Origin: Oscillospiraceae bacterium
GTDB lineage: Bacteria > Bacillota > Clostridia > Oscillospirales > Acutalibacteraceae
Reading direction: 5' to 3'
Assembly: GCA_031256825.1 (NCBI GenBank)
Contig: JAIRPV010000022.1
Coordinates: forward strand, 1 to 64,000
Length of the DNA stretch: 64,000 bases
The notes under the pieces are model-generated. The model had not been told where the DNA came from. It saw only the letters and a list, made by a program, of their open reading frames with translations, and did no database searches. Shown here in pieces: positions 43,743 through 51,966 of the stretch; position 1 is the first letter of the stretch, and each line of letters starts with the position of its first letter. A program made the position numbers and the translations under genes.

Positions 43743-44033
43743 CTAGTTAATCCACCGTTCGCGCTCCTCCGCAACAATCGGCGTGCCCGCCGCCACGGCG
43801 CTGCTTTCTTTCGCCTGCCGCAGCAGGTAACGGTAGCGGGCCTCCAGGGCTTCCCGCTGATAAATGGCCGCGTCCAGCAGATCCTCGTTGGTTTCTAACG
43901 AAAAGTATGTCTGTAGGCCTTCCATCTGCCGCCGTACCTCGCGGATATCTTCAATCAGCTGCTCTTGCGGGCTGCGTTCTGGCTCTTGCCGGTGATGCCG
44001 GAAGCGCCGCGCCCATTCGTTGATCATCGCCAT
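43743..44033 (-). CDS. yaaL: YaaL family protein (DUF2508)
   Basis: A 96-residue soluble, mostly helical protein with QLIEDIREVRRQMEGLQTYFSLETNEDLLDAAIYQREALEARYRYLL, the DUF2508 core. Function unknown; in B. subtilis it lies between recR and bofA, and the bofA neighbour is kept here although recR is not. GGAGG before the ATG at 44033 favours this start over one seven codons earlier. Confidence 0.85.
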   Translation of the reverse strand: MAMINEWARRFRHHRQEPERSPQEQLIEDIREVRRQMEGLQTYFSLETNEDLLDAAIYQREALEARYRYLLRQAKESSAVAAGTPIVAEERERWIN

Positions 44034-44122
44034 GACATTCCTCCGTCTCTCCATTATTACTATCCTAATTGTGGGACAAATATGCCAGGCTTAATCAGAT
44101 TATTTTGCAGGGAGGCCCCGCT

Positions 44123-45076
44123 ATGACCCCTTATCCCATGAAGCTCATTCCCTATATCTCCGAAACGGTCTGGGGGGGCAAACGGCTTGTGGCGGAATAC
44201 GGCGTCGATCCGCGCGGCAAAGCCAATTGCGCCGAAGCGTGGGTGCTTTCGGCCCATCCCAATGGGCCGGGCCTGGTGGCCAACGGCGTTTGCGCGGGTA
44301 GGACGCTGGAAGATCTCTTTGCCGCGCAGCCGAATCTCTTCGGCAAAAAAGCGGCCGGGCTGGCGCGGTTCCCGATTCTGGTGAAGCTCATCGACGCGCA
44401 GGATGACCTGTCTATCCAGGTGCATCCGCGCGGCAGCGAATCTGTTTTGCTGCCGGGCGAAGCGGGCAAAACCGAGTGCTGGTACATTCTTGACGCGCAG
44501 CCCGGCGCAAAGCTCTATTTGGGCTTTCAACGGGAACTGTTGCGCGAAGAATTCGCCGCCGCCATTCAATCGCAGACCCTGATGGACTACGTGCGGCCCT
44601 TCGAGGTGCGCGCGGGGGAGTTTTATTTTATCCCGGCGGGCACGCTGCATGCCATTGGCGGCGGCGTGCTGCTGGCCGAAGTGCAGCAAAGTTCCGATAC
44701 CACTTATCGGGTTTATGATTACGGCCGCCTGCAAAATGGGCGGCCCCGCCCGCTGCATATCGAACAGGCTCTGGCCGTAACGGATCTGCGGCCTTATGAG
44801 CCGCCAGAACAAAAGATTGGTTCCGCTGGCTGCCGCACCCTTTGCCGGTGCGAATATTTTGAAATCACGGAATTCCGTCATTGTTATTCCGCATACGAAA
44901 CGGAGCAGGGCATTCTGGAGGAAAGTTTTGCTTCGCTGCTTTTTTTGGAGGGCGAAGCCGTTTTGCGCAGCGCGGCGGGCGAACTGCTCTGCCGCAAGGG
45001 CGAAAGCGTTTTGGTTCCCGCCGGGATGCCATACGATGTGGAGGGAACCTGCCGGGCGCTGATCACACGGCTGTGA
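44123..45076 (+). CDS. manA: Mannose-6-phosphate isomerase, class I
   Basis: A 317-residue zinc enzyme linking mannose-6-phosphate and fructose-6-phosphate. It has VWGGKRLVAEYG, the zinc site LSIQVHPRGSE and KTECWYIL, and the second jelly-roll part with IPAGTLHAIGGG and EVQQSSDTTYRVYDYGR. The length fits the short Bacillus-type enzyme. GGGAGG sets the ATG at 44123. It is divergent from yaaL. Confidence 0.95.
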   Translation: MTPYPMKLIPYISETVWGGKRLVAEYGVDPRGKANCAEAWVLSAHPNGPGLVANGVCAGRTLEDLFAAQPNLFGKKAAGLARFPILVKLIDAQDDLSIQVHPRGSESVLLPGEAGKTECWYILDAQPGAKLYLGFQRELLREEFAAAIQSQTLMDYVRPFEVRAGEFYFIPAGTLHAIGGGVLLAEVQQSSDTTYRVYDYGRLQNGRPRPLHIEQALAVTDLRPYEPPEQKIGSAGCRTLCRCEYFEITEFRHCYSAYETEQGILEESFASLLFLEGEAVLRSAAGELLCRKGESVLVPAGMPYDVEGTCRALITRL

Positions 45077-45143
45077 CAAATCGCTGCGTGCGCCGGCGCA
45101 AACGGTTTTGATTTGATATGTTTTCACAAAGCCGCCAACCCCC

Positions 45144-45172
45144 TTGTCTTTTCAGCCATTTTATGCTAAAAT
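45144..45172 (+). promoter_or_regulatory. Promoter inside the 45.2-kb element
   Basis: TTGTCT (45144-45149), 17 bp, TAAAAT (45167-45172). It would drive the sigma factor gene through a leader of about 225 bases that contains the repeat element. Confidence 0.65.
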
Positions 45173-45293
45173 AAGCAAATGGCGGCGAGACGGGAGCCGC
45201 CGCGCAGGAGCGCTGGGATTATATGTAACATATGGCGGGGTTTGGCTTTTGCGGAGCGGTTGTCTATGACAATCCTGTTCGCCACAGGTGCGC
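45161..45293 (+). repeat. Promoter-hairpin element, divergent copy with an insertion
   Basis: It begins TTATGCTAAAATAAGC, the same palindrome with one changed base. It then has about 55 extra bases, including a GGCGGC/GCCGCC stem and TATGTAACATA. The conserved core resumes with ATGGCGGGGTTTGGCTTTTGCGGAGCGG, a TTGTCTATGACAA loop and CTGTTCGCCACAGGTGCGC. The GAGCGG/CTGTTC stem keeps pairing through G-U pairs. It lies 110 bases before the ECF sigma start. Confidence 0.65.
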
Positions 45294-45402
45294 AAAAATA
45301 TGGCAGATTATATTTTTTGGGATTTTGGAAGGATTTTTCCCCGCGGGCGCGACAAACAAGTGCTCCGGGGTATCCTACTAGAGGAAAGGGGGGTTCACCG
45401 GG

Positions 45403-45966
45403 GTGGAAGAACGCACCATGGAGGAGGCGTATGCCGCGTTCTGTGCCGGCGACAAGGTCGCGTTCGATGAAATCATGCGCAAGTTCCAACAGGGGCTGAT
45501 CTATTTTTTGCAGGGGTATGTGCATTCCTTCGAAACGGCGGAAGACCTTGCGGAAGACACCTTCGTGGATCTGCTGCTTCACCCGGGCCGCTTCCGCGGG
45601 CAAAGTTCGCTGAAGACGTATCTGTTTTCTGTGGCGCGGCACAAGGCCATTGACCACATCCGGCATGAGCAGCGGCATCCCGCCGTTGGGCTGGAAGAAG
45701 TTGCCGAACGGCGCGACGATACGATGGGCCCCGAAGAACGGCTGCTGGCCGCCGAGCACGCGCAAGAAATTGAGGCTGTGCTGGAAACGCTGCCGGAAGA
45801 ATACCGGGAGGTGCTGCGGCTGCTGCACCTGGAGCGATTCACATACGAAGAAACCGCGCGCGTGATGAAAAAGAGCAGGAAGCAAATCGACAACATGGCA
45901 TACCGTGCCCGCAGCGCGTTGCGGGCGGCGCTTGGAAAGGAGGGTATTGTATATGAAGGATTATGA
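45403..45966 (+). CDS. ECF-type RNA polymerase sigma factor
   Basis: A 187-residue sigma-70 family protein with region 2 (AEDLAEDTFVDLLLHPGRFRGQSSLKTYLFSVARHKAIDHIR) and region 4 (LPEEYREVLRLLHLERFTYEETARVMKKSRKQIDNMAYRARSAL), lacking regions 1 and 3 as ECF factors do. The start is either GTG at 45403 or ATG at 45418; neither has an ideal ribosome site. It overlaps the next gene by 14 bases, the usual sigma/anti-sigma pairing. Confidence 0.9.
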   Translation: MEERTMEEAYAAFCAGDKVAFDEIMRKFQQGLIYFLQGYVHSFETAEDLAEDTFVDLLLHPGRFRGQSSLKTYLFSVARHKAIDHIRHEQRHPAVGLEEVAERRDDTMGPEERLLAAEHAQEIEAVLETLPEEYREVLRLLHLERFTYEETARVMKKSRKQIDNMAYRARSALRAALGKEGIVYEGL

Positions 45967-46759
45967 CCAGTTCCGCGGATCGGTCTACCAAAAGGCCGCG
46001 ATCCGGCGGGAAAAAACCCGCGAACGCAACCGGCAGCTTCGCAACGCGGCGCTGTGCGCGGCGGTTATTCTGGCGGTCGGTACGGCAATACCGCTGACCC
46101 GCAGCCACCGGCTGACGACGAAAGACTTTGCGCTCCCGACGCCGGAGTTTGAGGCGGCGCAGAACGCCAGCCTGCCGCCCAATGCCGCCGCGCCGGATGG
46201 GCAGCCCCGCATGCTGGTGGTGATAGAAAAAGAGGGGAAGGCCCAAGCGGTTGTATTGAAGAACCGGGATGAACAGCAGGCGTTTGTGAACCAATACAGC
46301 GCCTCGAACCAAAGCGGCAAAGCCGCCCTGGTGCAGGAGGACAGCGAAGCGTTGGTTCTTCATTCGCAAGGCGAGCTTTCCATTTATTTGGCTCAGCAGC
46401 TGCCGGACGAGGCTCCGGTGGATATTGTGGACGACTACGACGAAGCGTTTTTTACCGCCAACGATCTGCGGGCCGTGCCCATGGATTTGACGGAGGAGCC
46501 GACACATGCGGAAATTGTTCCGGAAACGACGACAGCACCAACGGAGACAACAACGGATTTGTTCGCCGAAACAACGACTGCCGCAGAGGAGTTCATCACG
46601 ATTCCAGACGGCCCCAGCGCCCCCGCCGCGCCGGATGCAGCCACAACAACAGAAGCGGCGGAACTTGCCCTGCTGCCGTCCACAACGGTCCCCGCAGACG
46701 AGCTAAAGGTCTCCATTCGCGGCGCAAAGGTATTTATCCTTGTGCCGGTGCCGCGCTAA
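45953..46759 (+). CDS. Probable anti-sigma factor, single-pass membrane protein
   Basis: A 268-residue protein with a basic cytoplasmic amino-terminus (RREKTRERNRQLR), one membrane helix (about 32-48) and a long extracytoplasmic part with a Thr/Pro/Glu-rich stretch (about 180-250). No zinc-binding anti-sigma domain is visible. I assign it from the overlap with the ECF gene and the topology; sequence alone does not prove it. AGGAGG lies nine bases before the ATG. Confidence 0.65.
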   Translation: MKDYDQFRGSVYQKAAIRREKTRERNRQLRNAALCAAVILAVGTAIPLTRSHRLTTKDFALPTPEFEAAQNASLPPNAAAPDGQPRMLVVIEKEGKAQAVVLKNRDEQQAFVNQYSASNQSGKAALVQEDSEALVLHSQGELSIYLAQQLPDEAPVDIVDDYDEAFFTANDLRAVPMDLTEEPTHAEIVPETTTAPTETTTDLFAETTTAAEEFITIPDGPSAPAAPDAATTTEAAELALLPSTTVPADELKVSIRGAKVFILVPVPR

Positions 46760-46778
46760 AATATTCCTATAAAAAACG

Positions 46779-46813
46779 AAAGCCCCCGCTTTTGGCAGGG
46801 GCTTTTGCTTTTG
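46779..46813. terminator. Bidirectional terminator
   Basis: AAAGCCCCCG and CAGGGGCTTTT pair around CTTTTGG between the convergent anti-sigma and kinase genes, with T-rich flanks on both sides. Confidence 0.85.
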
Positions 46814-46833
46814 TTTGTAATACTCGCTTCGTG

Positions 46834-47388
46834 CTAGGCGATATACGTTGCGTAAAACGCCTCGCAGGCCGCATAGAACTCTTCCACGCCGCCGTCGTTG
46901 AGGATTTTCACGTCGGCCAGTTTTTCGCTTTCGCTGGTGTGGAAGATATTTTCTTCGCCAGCGTCGAATTCGCGCAGCTTTTCTATGCTGCCGCCGTCGC
47001 GCGCCGAGCCGCGGGCCAGCATGCGCGCGTAGCGCACGTCGTCGTCGCTGATGACGATATCCACCAGCACAAAATCCGCGCCGAAGGCCGCCTTCAGGTG
47101 TTTGACATCCGAAAGGGGGCGCACGCCGCTGACCAGATACACAGGCGCGCCGCTTTCGCGGATCTTCTTCACGATCTGCTCCGGGAAAAAGGTCTGCCCA
47201 AACTGCCCCATGTATTTCTGCGAGGTTTTGTGCAGGTTTTCGCGGGTCAGTTCCAAACCGTCGCTTGCCGCGAGTTCACGCACAACATCGCCGATGGATA
47301 CCATGGGCAACGCATACTTTTTTGCGATGTATTCCAAAAAGAAATCCTTGCCGGTGCCGTTTTTGCCAACTGCCGCTATTACTTTCAT
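46834..47388 (-). CDS. P-loop kinase-like ATPase, function unknown
   Basis: A 184-residue P-loop protein with VGKNGTGKDFFLEYIAKKY (Walker A with GTGKD) and SIGDVVRELAASDG, resembling adenylate/dCMP kinase-like proteins. VYLVSGVRPLSDVKHLKAAFG and VDIVISDDDVRYARM follow, as in the AAA_18/dephospho-CoA kinase relatives that I cannot name more exactly. It is an isolated gene on the minus strand with its own short gap before the iol genes. Confidence 0.7.
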   Translation of the reverse strand: MKVIAAVGKNGTGKDFFLEYIAKKYALPMVSIGDVVRELAASDGLELTRENLHKTSQKYMGQFGQTFFPEQIVKKIRESGAPVYLVSGVRPLSDVKHLKAAFGADFVLVDIVISDDDVRYARMLARGSARDGGSIEKLREFDAGEENIFHTSESEKLADVKILNDGGVEEFYAACEAFYATYIA

Positions 47389-47433
47389 AAGTTGTCCTCC
47401 AATTGTTTTGATTGCGCTTGTGGATGGCTTTTA

Positions 47434-48465
47434 TTATACCTCAGACGGGGGGATTTGTAAAGGGTTTATTTTTACCGGCCGCCCGGTTTTTGCCGATTCT
47501 GTTGCGGCAATGCCAATCAACACCGCCGCAAGGCCGTCGCGCGCTGTGACGGGCACGGGGGTGTCGTTCCGCACGGCTTCGATGAACTCTGTCACTTCTG
47601 TGGCGTAGGCCTGCATGTAGCGCTCCAGGAAGAAGAAGAGCGGCTTTTCGCCGGTTGTGCCGCCTCCAGACCAGACTTGCGCGCTGGATTCGCTGTCGTT
47701 GCCGCACATGGCCGCCCCCAGGGAACCGAAGACCTCCGCGCGCTGATCGTAGCCATAGGCGCAGCGGCGGCAGTTATCGATCACCGCCAAGGCCCCGCTT
47801 TTCAGCTTCAGGCTGATGACGGCCGTATCGAAATCCCCGGCTTCGCCAATGGCCGGATCGACCAGCACGCCGGGCAAAACATAAACTTCTTCCACTTCGC
47901 TGCCCGAAAGATAGCGCACCATGTCGAAATCGTGGATGGTCATATCCAGGAATATGCCGCCCGAGCGCGCCGCGTATTCCGCGCTGGGCGGCTCCGGATC
48001 GCGGCTGGTCACTTTGATGACTTCCGCCTTGCCGATGCGCCCGTCTTCCACAGCGCGGCGCACCGCCCGGAAGTTGTGATCGAACCTGCGGTTGAAGCCC
48101 ACCATATATTTGAGGCGCGGCGCTTTTTCGAGGGCGTCCAGCACCTGCTGAATGCGTTCCACGTCGTGATCGATGGGTTTTTCGCAGAAGATGTGCTTGC
48201 CCGCCGCGATGGCTTCGAGCGAAATCTGGGCGTGGGTGTCGGTGCTGGAACAGATGAGCACAGCATCAATGGATGGATCGTTCAGGATACTGCGATAGTC
48301 TTTTGTTACGCGCCCCACGCCCAGGTTTTGTGCCCACTGCGCCGTTTCGTCGCTGAGGAAGGGATCGGCAATGGCCGCCACCTTCGCCGCGCGGACATAG
48401 TTCACAATGGATTGGGTATGGACTTTGCCGATGCGCCCCGCGCCGATGATACCGATTTGAAGCAT
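47434..48465 (-). CDS. iolG: Inositol 2-dehydrogenase IolG
   Basis: A 343-residue GFO/IDH/MocA oxidoreductase. It has the NAD motif GIIGAGRIGKVH, the catalytic EKPID lysine motif and GGIFLDMTIHDFDMVRYLSG with Asp and His. It oxidises myo-inositol to 2-keto-myo-inositol, the first step of catabolism. It is downstream of iolE on the same strand. Relatives act on scyllo-inositol or other sugars, but the iolE and iolD neighbours support inositol. Confidence 0.9.
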   Translation of the reverse strand: MLQIGIIGAGRIGKVHTQSIVNYVRAAKVAAIADPFLSDETAQWAQNLGVGRVTKDYRSILNDPSIDAVLICSSTDTHAQISLEAIAAGKHIFCEKPIDHDVERIQQVLDALEKAPRLKYMVGFNRRFDHNFRAVRRAVEDGRIGKAEVIKVTSRDPEPPSAEYAARSGGIFLDMTIHDFDMVRYLSGSEVEEVYVLPGVLVDPAIGEAGDFDTAVISLKLKSGALAVIDNCRRCAYGYDQRAEVFGSLGAAMCGNDSESSAQVWSGGGTTGEKPLFFFLERYMQAYATEVTEFIEAVRNDTPVPVTARDGLAAVLIGIAATESAKTGRPVKINPLQIPPSEV

Positions 48466-48538
48466 GTCTTTTTCTCCTTTTTGTATGATTACCGCTCCTG
48501 TATCTCATTCAAATGCGGCGTTCTCCCCTGCCTCCTGC

Positions 48539-49429
48539 CTAGATTCCTGTCGTGTCATGAATATAGTCCCGCGCCATGAGGGCGTATTCGAAGGGGTTGG
48601 CCAGCGCGGGGTCCTGTTCGGCTTCCACCACGAACCAGCCCTCGTAGCCCGCCTGCTCCAGAATATCGAACAGCGGCCGAAACTCCACGCAGCCGTCGCC
48701 CGGCACGGTGAATGCGCCCAAACGCACCGCCTGCAAAAAGCTCAGCCCTTCGGCCTTTGCTTTTGCCACAACAGCGGGCCGCATATCTTTCAGGTGCACA
48801 TGCGCCACGCGGCCAACATGCTTTTGCAGCACCCGAACAGGGTCGATCCCCGCAAAGCTCAAATGGCCGGAATCGTACAGCAGATGCACCAGATGGGGGT
48901 CGGCGCCCGCCATCAGGCGGTCGATTTCCGCTTCCGTTTGCACAACGGTGCCCATGTGATGATGATAGGTCAGCTTCATTCCGCGCCGGTTGGCCAATTC
49001 GCCCAGCCGGTTCAGGCCGTCGCACAGACGATCCCATTGCTGGTCATCCATTACAGGCTTTTGGCCGAAGACGGGCACGGGTTTGCCCTGCACGGAGCCG
49101 GTTTGTTCGCTGACGCCGATGACGTTTGCCCCGAGGAAGGACAAAAAATCCAGCTGCGCCTCGAACTCGGCGGCCACTTCGCCGAACGGCTGGCTGAGCA
49201 GAAAGCTGGAGAACCAGCGGTTGCAGATGGTCAGGCCGCGCAAATCGAGGGCTTTTTTCAGCGCTTCGCGGTCGGCGGGGTATTTGTTGCCCACTTCGCA
49301 GCCTTGAAAACCTGCCAGCGCCATCTCGCTGACACACTGCTCAAAGGTGTTTTCCGCGCCCAGGTCGGGCATGTCGTCGTTGGTCCAGCCGATGGGCGCG
49401 ATGCCCAGGGATACGTTTTGGAATGCCAT
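48539..49429 (-). CDS. iolE: Myo-inosose-2 dehydratase IolE
   Basis: A 296-residue TIM-barrel enzyme of the xylose isomerase-like family. It has LGIAPIGWTNDDMPDLG, the IolE opening, then GFQGCEVGNKYP, MKLTYHHHMGT, LLYDSGHL and HVHLKDM with metal ligands. It dehydrates 2-keto-myo-inositol. GGAGGAGA before the ATG at 49429 sets the start. It sits between a DUF6056-like membrane gene and iolG. Confidence 0.93.
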   Translation of the reverse strand: MAFQNVSLGIAPIGWTNDDMPDLGAENTFEQCVSEMALAGFQGCEVGNKYPADREALKKALDLRGLTICNRWFSSFLLSQPFGEVAAEFEAQLDFLSFLGANVIGVSEQTGSVQGKPVPVFGQKPVMDDQQWDRLCDGLNRLGELANRRGMKLTYHHHMGTVVQTEAEIDRLMAGADPHLVHLLYDSGHLSFAGIDPVRVLQKHVGRVAHVHLKDMRPAVVAKAKAEGLSFLQAVRLGAFTVPGDGCVEFRPLFDILEQAGYEGWFVVEAEQDPALANPFEYALMARDYIHDTTGI

Positions 49430-49469
49430 GATCTTCTCCTCCAATATGAATGGAATATGATTCGGGTCA

Positions 49470-50822
49470 TCACTTGCTCACAACGCTTTTCGCCCCCAGA
49501 TACCAGGCCAGGCCAAAGTTTGCAATCGCGCCCGGGTATTTTTTTAGATCGGGCGCTTCAGAATAAACGCTGAAGCGCGAGTTGGATGTGATAGCTTCCA
49601 GCCGCAGTTCCGTGCTGCCCCCGGCCATTTGCCGCCGCGCGTCGGCCATGCGCGTGTCGTACTGCGCCTTCGATTCCAATACATGCGCGCGGGCCGGGAA
49701 AAAGGTGAAACAAAACCCCGCAAGGCAAATCAGGACTGCCGAGGCAAAAAAGGCCCTGTGCCTTTGAGCGTATTCCGTCCAGGGCAGGGCGCAGAACAGC
49801 CGCCCGAAGGCGATCATCAGCAAAACGGTCATGGCGGTGAACGCGCGGATTGGCAGGATCTGAATGGGTGTCATCACATAGATAGAAGCCAGAGCCGCCA
49901 GCAGATACAGGCCGATGTCCGCCAGGTGCGCTTGCAGCAGCCCGCGCTTCCAGAGCAAATAGAGCAAAAAAAGCAGCGCCAGCAGCAACACAAAAAAATA
50001 GCTCATCGTTGACGTGGTGATCTTCAGGAAGGTGAAGGCCATGGTGCGCAGCGCGTTGCCTTTGTTCACATTGACCCGGTTAATGCGCTTCCACTGCCCG
50101 GGGGCCGCCAGCAAAATCACATATCCGCAAAGCGCGCCCAGAAGCCCCGCCACATGCCATGCGGCCGGCTTGCGCTTTTTTATGCGGAGCCGAACCAGCG
50201 CGGCGATCAGAAAAAAAACCAGCCCCGCGCCCCAGTTTTCGCCGCAATTGCCCGCCAAAAGGCACAGCAGGAACACCCAAACGGTTTTCCCGGCCCCCCC
50301 GGTTTCCGGTTTGCGGATCAGCGTTTCCTGCAAGGCCAGCAGGCACAGCACGGAACCATAAAGATAAGTTGCGCTGCCGGAAACCCAGAGCATGCTGTGG
50401 CTGAATTGGGGCAGCAGGAACCAGAGCAGGAATTGCAGAAGAAAGAACCAGTCGGGCCGGAACTGTTGAAACGTGCCGCCCCGGCAATGCAGATAGATCA
50501 GGCACACCAGCGCGAAATACGCCCCGGTATTGACAACGTTGAACACGCCTTTTGGGAACAGCAGCAAACATTGCAGCAAAAAATGCGGCACAATACGACC
50601 GTTCATTTGGCTGTAATGGGCCACCAGGGATGTGACGATTTCTCCGATGGTGTGCAGACGCCGGTGTGTCGCAAAGGAAAACATATAGGCGAAGTCGTCT
50701 TTTGCGAAGGGCGTTTTAACGTTGAGATAAAAAATCACCGCTACGCTGGCGGCAAGCCCCAGCGCGAAAACAATCCACTTCCAGCGGGAAGACTTCAGGC
50801 GCAATGGCAAATACGATTTCAT
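49470..50822 (-). CDS. Polytopic membrane protein, DUF6056-like
   Basis: A 450-residue protein with about ten transmembrane helices. It begins with a helix followed by TPFAKDDFAYMF, and a charged extracytoplasmic loop (GRIVPHFLLQ) follows. The DDF motif after the first helix resembles that of membrane glycosyltransferases and DUF6056 proteins. Function is unknown; a surface-polysaccharide role is possible. It lies between thyX and iolE on the same strand, with no obvious link to inositol. Confidence 0.6.
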   Translation of the reverse strand: MKSYLPLRLKSSRWKWIVFALGLAASVAVIFYLNVKTPFAKDDFAYMFSFATHRRLHTIGEIVTSLVAHYSQMNGRIVPHFLLQCLLLFPKGVFNVVNTGAYFALVCLIYLHCRGGTFQQFRPDWFFLLQFLLWFLLPQFSHSMLWVSGSATYLYGSVLCLLALQETLIRKPETGGAGKTVWVFLLCLLAGNCGENWGAGLVFFLIAALVRLRIKKRKPAAWHVAGLLGALCGYVILLAAPGQWKRINRVNVNKGNALRTMAFTFLKITTSTMSYFFVLLLALLFLLYLLWKRGLLQAHLADIGLYLLAALASIYVMTPIQILPIRAFTAMTVLLMIAFGRLFCALPWTEYAQRHRAFFASAVLICLAGFCFTFFPARAHVLESKAQYDTRMADARRQMAGGSTELRLEAITSNSRFSVYSEAPDLKKYPGAIANFGLAWYLGAKSVVSK

Positions 50823-50844
50823 TCTCTTTCACTCCACATCATCA

Positions 50845-51468
50845 TCATTCGCACAGCAAGTCGCCAAAAACTTCGGGCAGCAGCGCGGCGAACGCGCGCA
50901 GCATGGGCACGGCCAGCTCTCGCATTTGCGGATGGGCGGGCGCGGCGGCGCGCAGACGGAAAAAGTGCCGCCATTCCCGCAGATCCATCGTCATAACAAG
51001 TTCCGTCTTCAGGCTGTTGGGCAGCACGGCACGGGCTTCTTCCGGCGTTGCCCCGGCGGCCAGCAGGGCAAGATAGCATTCCTCGGCTTTTGCCATTTGC
51101 GCCGCCCAGAGGGCGAACATCTCGGAGCCTTCGTCCCAGAAGCAGGGCCGGATAAACGTCAGCCCGCCGCCGAATTTTTCGGCGCCGTAGTTGCAGTAGC
51201 GGGTGCTTTCCTGCGAATAGCTGGCAATGCGGTGGCGGACGATTTCGTGCGATACGCCGCGGTCGCAGATGATGCGGGCTGTGATTTTTTCGTGTTCCAG
51301 CACGCTCTCGTGGCCGGATTTCAGCAGCATGCGCACAAACCGCCCGGCGGAATCATCCGTTACACGGGCTTCGCTTTTGTAGCAGACCCGCCCGGCGGCT
51401 TCCACGCGCCGCAGCAGGGCCTGTCCATCAATTGGCTCAAGCGCGAAAGAGGGAGGAATAATCTTCAT
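50845..51468 (-). CDS. thyX: Flavin-dependent thymidylate synthase ThyX
   Basis: A 207-residue FAD-dependent enzyme that makes dTMP from dUMP with methylene-THF. The ThyX motif RHRIASYSQESTRY (about 77-90) is complete, and HESVLEHEKI upstream and LREWRHFFRLR downstream fit the family. It is placed within the iol gene run, between a small membrane protein and the DUF6056-like gene. Confidence 0.96.
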   Translation of the reverse strand: MKIIPPSFALEPIDGQALLRRVEAAGRVCYKSEARVTDDSAGRFVRMLLKSGHESVLEHEKITARIICDRGVSHEIVRHRIASYSQESTRYCNYGAEKFGGGLTFIRPCFWDEGSEMFALWAAQMAKAEECYLALLAAGATPEEARAVLPNSLKTELVMTMDLREWRHFFRLRAAAPAHPQMRELAVPMLRAFAALLPEVFGDLLCE

Positions 51469-51484
51469 AAGCTTCCTTTCCCGT

Positions 51485-51901
51485 TTAAAATATCCTGGCG
51501 TTCCCTTTCAAGTGGATCATTGCTGTCAGAACAAGCACGGCGACCCCGAACGCCAGATAAAACACATCCAATACGCGGTTATATTTGTCGCCGGCGAGCA
51601 TGGCAAGGCGGCCGCGATAATAGATATCTTCGCTTGCCTCGGGCTTGTTGATGTGTTGCAGCAAATAGCGGCCAAAGCTGCTGAGCTGCGCCGTGCGTTC
51701 GTTGCCGTCTTCGTCGCGCCAACGCGCCGTTGCAACATAGCGCTCGTTTTTTCCGTTGCCCTTGCGGATGATCTCCGTTAAGCTGGCCACGGTTTTTTGC
51801 CCGCCCAAGCGCAGCAGCAGCATCCGCCCAACGCCCCAGCAGCCCCGGCCAAATAGCAAAAGGCCCATCGTCGCAAACAGAATGGTTTGAAACAGATCCA
51901 T
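51485..51901 (-). CDS. Small membrane protein, function unknown
   Basis: I do not recognise this 138-residue protein. It has a hydrophobic segment near each end (about 5-20 and 115-130) and a polar middle, KTVASLTEIIRKGNGKNERYVATARWRDEDGNERTAQLSS, that looks like a small beta domain similar in style to DUF3592 proteins. It is transcribed with iolD upstream and thyX downstream. Confidence 0.6.
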   Translation of the reverse strand: MDLFQTILFATMGLLLFGRGCWGVGRMLLLRLGGQKTVASLTEIIRKGNGKNERYVATARWRDEDGNERTAQLSSFGRYLLQHINKPEASEDIYYRGRLAMLAGDKYNRVLDVFYLAFGVAVLVLTAMIHLKGNARIF

Positions 51902-51966
51902 AAAAAGTCCTCCTGATGATGTTTTGTTGCGGCCCTCTCCAGGCCTTGTATCAGGGCCAGCCGTCC

